NCBI RefSeq assembly: GCF_947499705.1
Contig: NZ_CANMPJ010000001.1
Coordinates: 779,501 to 843,500, forward strand
DNA: 64,000 bases
Direction: 5' to 3'
Source of the DNA: an uncultured Erythrobacter sp.
Lineage (GTDB): Bacteria > Pseudomonadota > Alphaproteobacteria > Sphingomonadales > Sphingomonadaceae
In this document: positions 59,217 through 64,000 of the stretch, one piece after another
How the letters are laid out: every line of letters starts with the position of its first letter
Position numbering within the stretch: position 1 is the stretch's first letter
Made by a program: the position numbers and the translations under genes
Notes under the pieces: generated by a model
What the model was told of the DNA's origin: nothing
Seen by the model: only the letters and a program-made list of their open reading frames with translations
Databases searched by the model: none

Positions 59217-60280
59217 TCGCGGCTGGCAAGAAAAGCATCCCACGCGGCAATGATCCGCTGCGATGCCCACCAGATTACCGCCACCGCGAGCAGCGAAACC
59301 AGGCCGTCGACCGCATAGTGGTAGGCGAGGTGGACGCTGCTGATCCAGGTGATGAAGAAGAACACGCCGAAGAACATGCCCCATTTCGGCGATATGCGGC
59401 GCACGGCGATCCAATAAAGAAACGCGATTGCGCAGTGCATGCTTGGCATTGCAGTAATCCCGCTGCCGAGGCCGTTGGCTGACTTCCCGTGCCACTCAAG
59501 CAGAAGCTCCTGCACGTTTAGCACCATGATCGGGACCTGCTCGTTAGCGGCGTAAAGATAATTCATCTGCGCGTCGAAGTGCGGATTGCCGAGAAGCGGG
59601 CCCAGGAAACATGGGCCAACTGAAGCAAGCCAGGTTGCCATGAGTCCCCCGATTAGCGCCCAGCTGAGCATATAGCTCAGGAAGAATTGACGCCGAACCT
59701 GGCTGTCCATCTTCGCAAATACGAAGAACATCACGCCCGGGTAAAGCAGCAGAAACCACAGGTGATACAGCAGCGCGAGAAACGCGGTGATGATCGGGTA
59801 GCCGAGCACGGGCTGGAGCACTTCCCATGCGTCATAGCCAAAGAAGATCGCGCGGTCCCATTCGATAAAGGCCGCGTCCCAAGTGTATTCGTTGAAGAGC
59901 GGGATGGCGGCTTTCATTTTTGAGAAGAATGGCAGCGCAATGATTGCCACAGCGAGCAAGGGAAGGCCGCCGAAAACGGTCTGCTTGAGCGGAGCTGCGG
60001 TGTAGCGCGCTTTCAGGAAAGCGGTCGGGCTGTCGGGACGGTTACGATTGAGCTGCCATGCAGCGTCAAATGCCACCAAAATGAGTGTGAAGAGACCGAA
60101 CAAGCGAGCGTTTTCAATGACACCGCCCAGGCTTGGATTGACGCCGCGCGACATCAGCAATCCGACGCAAAGGGCGAGCAACACAAGCCCGATCCCGAAG
60201 ATCGGCATTTCATCCAGCCAGCGGCGAGCCAGGCTGACCGTTGCGGAATCATCGGAATGACTGATCGTTACAGTGTTCAT
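59177..60280 (-). CDS. PAP2-family membrane phosphatase/transferase
   Basis: The 367-residue protein has about eight membrane helices and a PAP2 site: GITAMPSMHCAIAFLYWI (His) and SSVHLAYHYAVDGLVS (His and Asp). The long N-terminal membrane part and the AMPSMH motif match the branch including inositolphosphoceramide synthase-like enzymes; Sphingomonadales make sphingolipids, so a lipid head-group reaction is plausible. ATG 60280 (a GTG lies one codon upstream). Convergent with the FabH-like gene, divergent from psd. Confidence 0.88.
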   Translation of the reverse strand: MNTVTISHSDDSATVSLARRWLDEMPIFGIGLVLLALCVGLLMSRGVNPSLGGVIENARLFGLFTLILVAFDAAWQLNRNRPDSPTAFLKARYTAAPLKQTVFGGLPLLAVAIIALPFFSKMKAAIPLFNEYTWDAAFIEWDRAIFFGYDAWEVLQPVLGYPIITAFLALLYHLWFLLLYPGVMFFVFAKMDSQVRRQFFLSYMLSWALIGGLMATWLASVGPCFLGPLLGNPHFDAQMNYLYAANEQVPIMVLNVQELLLEWHGKSANGLGSGITAMPSMHCAIAFLYWIAVRRISPKWGMFFGVFFFITWISSVHLAYHYAVDGLVSLLAVAVIWWASQRIIAAWDAFLASRDQAALRTNTVPAE

Positions 60281-60456
60281 CACAGCGCCGGACCTATGGT
60301 AAACGCCTTACTAAAGAGTGAATGTTGAAAGCCCCAATCTGACTTGATTTTCTTGGGCCGTAAGCAGCTGTGTGGTCGCAGGAATCGGCGCTTTTGCACC
60401 GGCTAGTTCGATCGCGTCGCTTGCGAGGGCGCGCACGCGACCCTAGATGCCCCATC

Positions 60457-61209
60457 ATGGCAGGTGAAATTCTCGACAATCAGGGACGCGGCGATGCAGG
60501 CTGGAACTGGCCCGCGATTCATCCCGAGGGGCGCAAATTCGGAGTGATCGCGATAGCGATTGCCTTGGTTCCTTTACTCGTACTCGACTGGGAAATCATC
60601 GGCTGGCCGCTGTTGCTATTGTCTGTTGGCGTGTTCGCATTCTTCCGCGATCCCGAGCGCGTGGTCCCGCAAGCTGACAACGCAATTGTTGCGCCTGCAG
60701 ATGGCCTCATTTCGTTGATCACAACCGTCGAGCCTCCCGCTGAGATGCAGGTCGACGATGGCTCCGGCCATCCGGGCCTTTCCGCTGGGCCGGTGACGCG
60801 CGTTTCGATTTTCATGAGCGTGTTCGACGTTCACATCAATCGCACCCCGATTGCTGGCACTATCCGCCGGCTCGTCTACATTCCGGGCAAGTTTGTGAAT
60901 GCGGACCTCGACAAAGCGAGCGAGGAAAACGAGCGGCAACATATTCTGGTTGAACGCGCTGATGGTCTGCAGATCGGTTTCACCCAGATCGCGGGTCTTG
61001 TTGCGCGCCGGATTATCCCGTTCGTGAAACCTGGAGACACAGTTGCCAAGGGGCAGCGCGTCGGCCTGATCCGGTTCGGCAGCCGCGTCGATGTCTACCT
61101 CCCAGCGGGCACCAGCCCAAAGGTTCTGATGGGTCAGCGCGTTATCGCCGGCGAGACCGTGTTGGCGGAAGTCGGCACGCAGGCATTGCTGGAAGGTATC
61201 GCGCAATAG
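60457..61209 (+). CDS. psd: Phosphatidylserine decarboxylase proenzyme (short type)
   Basis: It makes phosphatidylethanolamine from phosphatidylserine. The 250-residue proenzyme has two N-terminal helices, [36 protein letters not shown] and the self-cleavage site RFGSRVDVY, where Ser becomes the pyruvoyl group. It is the short PSD-A type. ATG 60457 ([10 protein letters not shown]). It is followed by pssA, the enzyme before it in the pathway, 28 bp later. Confidence 0.94.
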   Translation: MAGEILDNQGRGDAGWNWPAIHPEGRKFGVIAIAIALVPLLVLDWEIIGWPLLLLSVGVFAFFRDPERVVPQADNAIVAPADGLISLITTVEPPAEMQVDDGSGHPGLSAGPVTRVSIFMSVFDVHINRTPIAGTIRRLVYIPGKFVNADLDKASEENERQHILVERADGLQIGFTQIAGLVARRIIPFVKPGDTVAKGQRVGLIRFGSRVDVYLPAGTSPKVLMGQRVIAGETVLAEVGTQALLEGIAQ

Positions 61210-61237
61210 TGGCCTGTTCTTCGACTTCGGATTTGGC

Positions 61238-62110
61238 GTGAGCAAGTGGCGCAAGGGTAGCAGGGGCTCTGACCTACCCGCTCGCGTTGGCCCGAAAGCT
61301 GCCGAAGACGAAGACAGCGCAGCACCGGCGGACGGCAGAGGGCTGACCCTCCGCGCAATGTTACCCAATGCTATTACGGCAGCGGCGTTGTGCGCTGGCC
61401 TGACCGGCATACGTTTCGCAATTGAAGGTCAGTGGCCTTACGCCATCCTCGCCATCATTCTGGCGGCCGTGCTCGACGGGGTTGATGGTCGAATTGCGCG
61501 GCTGCTCAATGCACAATCGCGTTTCGGTGCCGAGCTTGACAGTCTGGCGGACTCGCTCTCTTTCGGCATGGCACCTGCGATCATTCTGTATTTGTGGTCG
61601 CTGCAGGATCTCGAGCGTTTCGGATGGTTCGCTGCACTCGCTTTCGCGATCTGCTGCGCTCTTAGACTGGCGCGCTTCAATGCCCGGATCGACGTTGACG
61701 ACCAACCGCATCAATCGGCTGGTTTCCTGACCGGTGTGCCTGCACCTGTCGGAGCTGGAATAGCATTCGCGCCCTTCTATCTATGGATGGCGACCGGGCG
61801 CGACGAGTTTCGCGATCCACTGGCACTGGCGATCTGGATCAGCCTTATCGCGGTGTTACTTATATCCAACATGGCGACCCTCAGCTGGGGGGCGATCCGT
61901 CCCCGGCGCGATGTGCGTCTTGGCGTGATTGCATTCGTGGCCTTGTTCTTCGCCGCGCTCATGCTTGAGCCATGGTGGTCGCTAACCGCGCTATGTGCGG
62001 GGTATCTGCTGCTGATGCCCTACGCGCTGTTCAAATATGGGCGGATCAAGCGGCGCCGAGCGCAGGAACGGGCGAGCGCGCTGGCAGACGGTGAGCAAAC
62101 GGGCGCGTAG
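61238..62110 (+). CDS. pssA: CDP-diacylglycerol-serine O-phosphatidyltransferase
   Basis: It joins CDP-diacylglycerol and serine to phosphatidylserine. The 290-residue protein has the CDP-alcohol phosphotransferase motif D-x2-DG-x2-AR-x8-G-x3-D-x3-D, complete (DGVDGRIARLL ... GAELDSLAD), eight or so membrane helices and a basic tail. GTG start at 61238. It is in an operon with psd. Its last 65 bp overlap the end of the small SOS-box gene on the other strand. Confidence 0.95.
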   Translation: MSKWRKGSRGSDLPARVGPKAAEDEDSAAPADGRGLTLRAMLPNAITAAALCAGLTGIRFAIEGQWPYAILAIILAAVLDGVDGRIARLLNAQSRFGAELDSLADSLSFGMAPAIILYLWSLQDLERFGWFAALAFAICCALRLARFNARIDVDDQPHQSAGFLTGVPAPVGAGIAFAPFYLWMATGRDEFRDPLALAIWISLIAVLLISNMATLSWGAIRPRRDVRLGVIAFVALFFAALMLEPWWSLTALCAGYLLLMPYALFKYGRIKRRRAQERASALADGEQTGA

Positions 62111-62309
62111 CTGCCGAAGCAAAACGGGCGGGCTGGCGCAGCCGAACTTCCTCGGCATCCACCATCGGTACAAATCCGGCCTTCACCAGAGCACGCTCGC
62201 GTTTCAAGGACTTGAACGCGAAGTGCCCGCGCATCCACAGATCGGCAAGCGACAGCAACGTGGCAAACGAGACGACCACGAAGAGAGCGGTGAGCGTGGC
62301 TGCAATCAT
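62046..62309 (-). CDS. Small one-span membrane protein behind tandem SOS boxes
   Basis: The 87-residue protein starts with one membrane helix (MIAATLTALFVVVSFATLLS) and continues with a basic cytoplasmic tail (MRGHFAFKSLKRERALVKAG and FVPMVDAEEVRLRQPARF). AAGGAG lies 8 bp before the ATG, a strong site. Two LexA-type boxes stand 84 to 132 bp upstream. Size, topology and control are like the damage-induced division inhibitors SidA and DidA of Caulobacter, though no sequence match is claimed. The 3' end overlaps pssA by 65 bp. Confidence 0.75.
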   Translation of the reverse strand: MIAATLTALFVVVSFATLLSLADLWMRGHFAFKSLKRERALVKAGFVPMVDAEEVRLRQPARFASAATRPFAHRLPARSPVPALGAA

Positions 62310-62636
62310 CGGTTAAACTCCTTTAGTGGTCATTCGCAGGGGCACCGGGATCGGTTACATATCCATGCGTTCAGTCTTTGTTCCACCGCGTTGTTCTATA
62401 TGTGTTCCGCTCAGTCAAGCAATTTTGTTCCACTTGTGTTCCAAAATGAGCGAATGCACTAGATTTTGTAGGAGAAGGGGGCTAATGGCGCGCCCTCGCA
62501 CCTAATTTCTGCCCGAATCATCGGCCTGACTGAAACTGCGAAATTCACATGGAAGGCGCTTTACACCGGTGCTGCCAGCGGGACACTCCGCCAGCGGTTC
62601 CAGCCTTCCAGAGGACAAACCGGAAGGAATTACCTT
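62310..62636. other. Shared upstream region of SOS-box gene and rpsB
   Basis: The left part holds the SOS boxes. The right part, about 62465-62636, is the leader of rpsB, with GC-rich pairing blocks (GCGCTTTACACCGGTGC; GCCAGCGGGACACTCCGCCA) that could fold into an S2 autoregulatory leader. No open frame of note. Confidence 0.5.
62393..62441 (-). promoter_or_regulatory. Two tandem LexA (SOS) boxes
   Basis: GTTCTATATGTGTTC at 62393-62407 and GTTCCACTTGTGTTC at 62427-62441 both fit the alphaproteobacterial LexA box GTTC-N7-GTTC. A third GTTC at 62380-62383 is off-spaced (N9). Between the boxes on the minus strand is TTGACT (62418-62413), a -35-like hexamer pointing to the 87-aa gene. A single such box is expected about twice per 64 kb by chance; two in 49 bp are not. 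Confidence 0.75.
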
Positions 62637-63386
62637 ATGGCGGCCACTACCGTCACAATGCAGCAATTGATCGAGGCCGGCGCACACTTCGGCCACCAGA
62701 CCCACCGCTGGAACCCGCGGATGAAGCCGTACATTTTCGGCAACCGCAACGGTGTTCACATCATCGACCTGTCGCAGACCGTGCCGCTGTTCGCGCGCGC
62801 TCTCGATTTCGTTGAGTCGACTGTCCGCGCAGGCGGCAAGGTTCTGTTCGTCGGTACCAAGCGCCAGGCGCAAGAGCCGATCGCCGAGGCCGCTCGCGCT
62901 TCAGGCCAGCACTTTGTCAACCACCGTTGGCTCGGCGGCATGCTGACCAACTGGAAGACCATCAGCGGTTCGATCAAGCGTCTCAAGAACCTTGAAGAGC
63001 AGCTTTCGGGCGACACCAGCGGCCTCACCAAGAAAGAGGTCCTGCAGCTCACCCGTGAGCGTGACAAGCTTGAGCTGTCGCTCGGCGGCATCCGCGACAT
63101 GGGCGGCATTCCGGACGTGATGTTCGTGATCGATGCCAACAAGGAAGACCTCGCCATCAAGGAAGCAGCTGTGCTCGGCATTCCGGTAATCGCGGTGCTC
63201 GATACCAATGTCGATCCTACGAATATCGCTTTCCCGGTTCCGGGTAACGACGACGCGAGCCGCGCTGTTCGCCTGTATTGTCAGGCGATTGGCGACGCAG
63301 CGACTGCTGGCAAGGGCGGCGCTGTCGCTGATTCTGGCGATGTCGGCACGATGGAAGAGCCACCTGCCGAAGCGGCAACCGCCTGA
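62637..63386 (+). CDS. rpsB: 30S ribosomal protein S2
   Basis: The 249-residue uS2 protein binds the 30S head-body side. It shows [40 protein letters not shown], and [14 protein letters not shown], then an Ala/Glu-rich tail. AAGGAA stands before the ATG. It precedes tsf by 109 bp in the usual rpsB-tsf order, with a long leader upstream. Confidence 0.98.
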   Translation: MAATTVTMQQLIEAGAHFGHQTHRWNPRMKPYIFGNRNGVHIIDLSQTVPLFARALDFVESTVRAGGKVLFVGTKRQAQEPIAEAARASGQHFVNHRWLGGMLTNWKTISGSIKRLKNLEEQLSGDTSGLTKKEVLQLTRERDKLELSLGGIRDMGGIPDVMFVIDANKEDLAIKEAAVLGIPVIAVLDTNVDPTNIAFPVPGNDDASRAVRLYCQAIGDAATAGKGGAVADSGDVGTMEEPPAEAATA

Positions 63387-63495
63387 TCGTTTGATCCAAT
63401 TGGCGCGCGTCAACCGCGCGTCACAAACCCAGTTTAGCGCGCCGGGCATCCGTTCAACGGGCCCGGCGCCCCATACCTATTAGAAGGAAATCCCC

Positions 63496-64000
63496 ATGGC
63501 CGATTTCTCCGTCGCCGATGTGAAGAAACTGCGCGAAAAAACCGGCGCAGGCATGATGGACGCCAAGAAAGCGCTGACCGAAGCCGGCGGCGACATCGAA
63601 GCTGCTGTTGACGCACTGCGTGCAAAGGGCCTCGCCACCGCTCAGAAAAAGTCCAGCCGTACGGCTGCCGAGGGTCTCGTCGGCGTTGCCGTTTCGGGCA
63701 CGCGCGGCGTGGCTGTCGAGGTCAACTCCGAAACAGACTTCGTCGCCAAAAATGACAAGTTTCAAGATTTCGTGCGGAAGACCACCGAAGTGGCTCTGAC
63801 GCTCGACGCCGACGATGTCGAAGCTCTCAAGACCGCGGCCTATCCCGATGGCGGCACCGTTGCCGATCAGCTGACTGACAATGTCGCGACCATTGGTGAG
63901 AACCAGCAGATCCGCCGCATGAAGACCATTTCGGTCGGCGCTGGCGCGGTTGTGTCCTACGTTCACAACGCTGCCGCTGAAGGCCTCGGCAAGATCGGCG
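63496..64000 (+). CDS. tsf: Elongation factor Ts (3' end cut by window)
   Basis: EF-Ts recycles EF-Tu by nucleotide exchange. The 168 residues present have the UBA-like N-domain ([20 protein letters not shown]) and the exchange motif [11 protein letters not shown]. About 55 to 60 percent of the usual ~300 residues is in the window. AGAAGGAAATCCCC precedes the ATG. Confidence 0.98.
   Translation, partial: MADFSVADVKKLREKTGAGMMDAKKALTEAGGDIEAAVDALRAKGLATAQKKSSRTAAEGLVGVAVSGTRGVAVEVNSETDFVAKNDKFQDFVRKTTEVALTLDADDVEALKTAAYPDGGTVADQLTDNVATIGENQQIRRMKTISVGAGAVVSYVHNAAAEGLGKIG

Overview
The window looks like chromosome of an alphaproteobacterium of the order Sphingomonadales, probably Erythrobacteraceae. 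This is inferred from family content and gene order: an SRP RNA directly before dnaX-ybaB, a separate NDUFS4-type complex I subunit, a DUF6456 protein, a GTA-type 3TM holin homologue, and two GTTC-N7-GTTC boxes of the alphaproteobacterial LexA type. No marker gene was searched against a database, so the taxon is a judgement.

Bases 1-38475 are mostly core chromosome. They hold accC (cut by the window edge)-accB-aroQ, an orphan holin-like gene, a CitE-like lyase, a TonB-dependent receptor-like protein, tRNA-Pro, yajC-secD-secF, a GT4 glycosyltransferase, an XRE regulator divergent from a DUF6456 gene over paired operators, a membrane-anchored LuxR-type regulator, a UDG-like gene coupled to an ABC-F gene, a two-component system, an ECF sigma factor coupled to an Arg/Glu-rich membrane protein, chorismate mutase divergent from polyprenyl diphosphate synthase, hrpB, SRP RNA-dnaX-ybaB, a small 2OG oxygenase / peptidoglycan-binding / HExxH cluster, lon, hupB and rlmB.

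Bases 38505-54857 are a 16.3 kb genomic island inserted in the 3' end of tRNA-Tyr. The last 57 bp of the tRNA gene are repeated exactly at the far end (attL and attR). Inside are a tyrosine integrase, a ribbon-helix-helix regulator with palindromic operators, an AlpA-like protein, a translationally coupled primase/DUF3987 replication module resembling phage satellites, a CsoR-controlled copper cassette (csoR, copA, copB), and next to attR a two-gene unit: a 1290-residue SMC/Rad50-like ATPase followed by a GNAT-like protein. The ATPase ends in what reads as two tandem S24/LexA-type peptidase modules, the first with Ser and Lys replaced (Thr, Arg), the second with both kept. This is the best candidate for an undescribed system, plausibly anti-phage defence.

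Bases 54858-64000 return to core chromosome: a DUF3857/transglutaminase/TPR protein, a FabH-like synthase, a PAP2 membrane enzyme, psd-pssA for phosphatidylethanolamine synthesis, a small one-span membrane protein behind two tandem SOS boxes (candidate damage-induced division inhibitor), and rpsB-tsf (tsf cut by the window edge).
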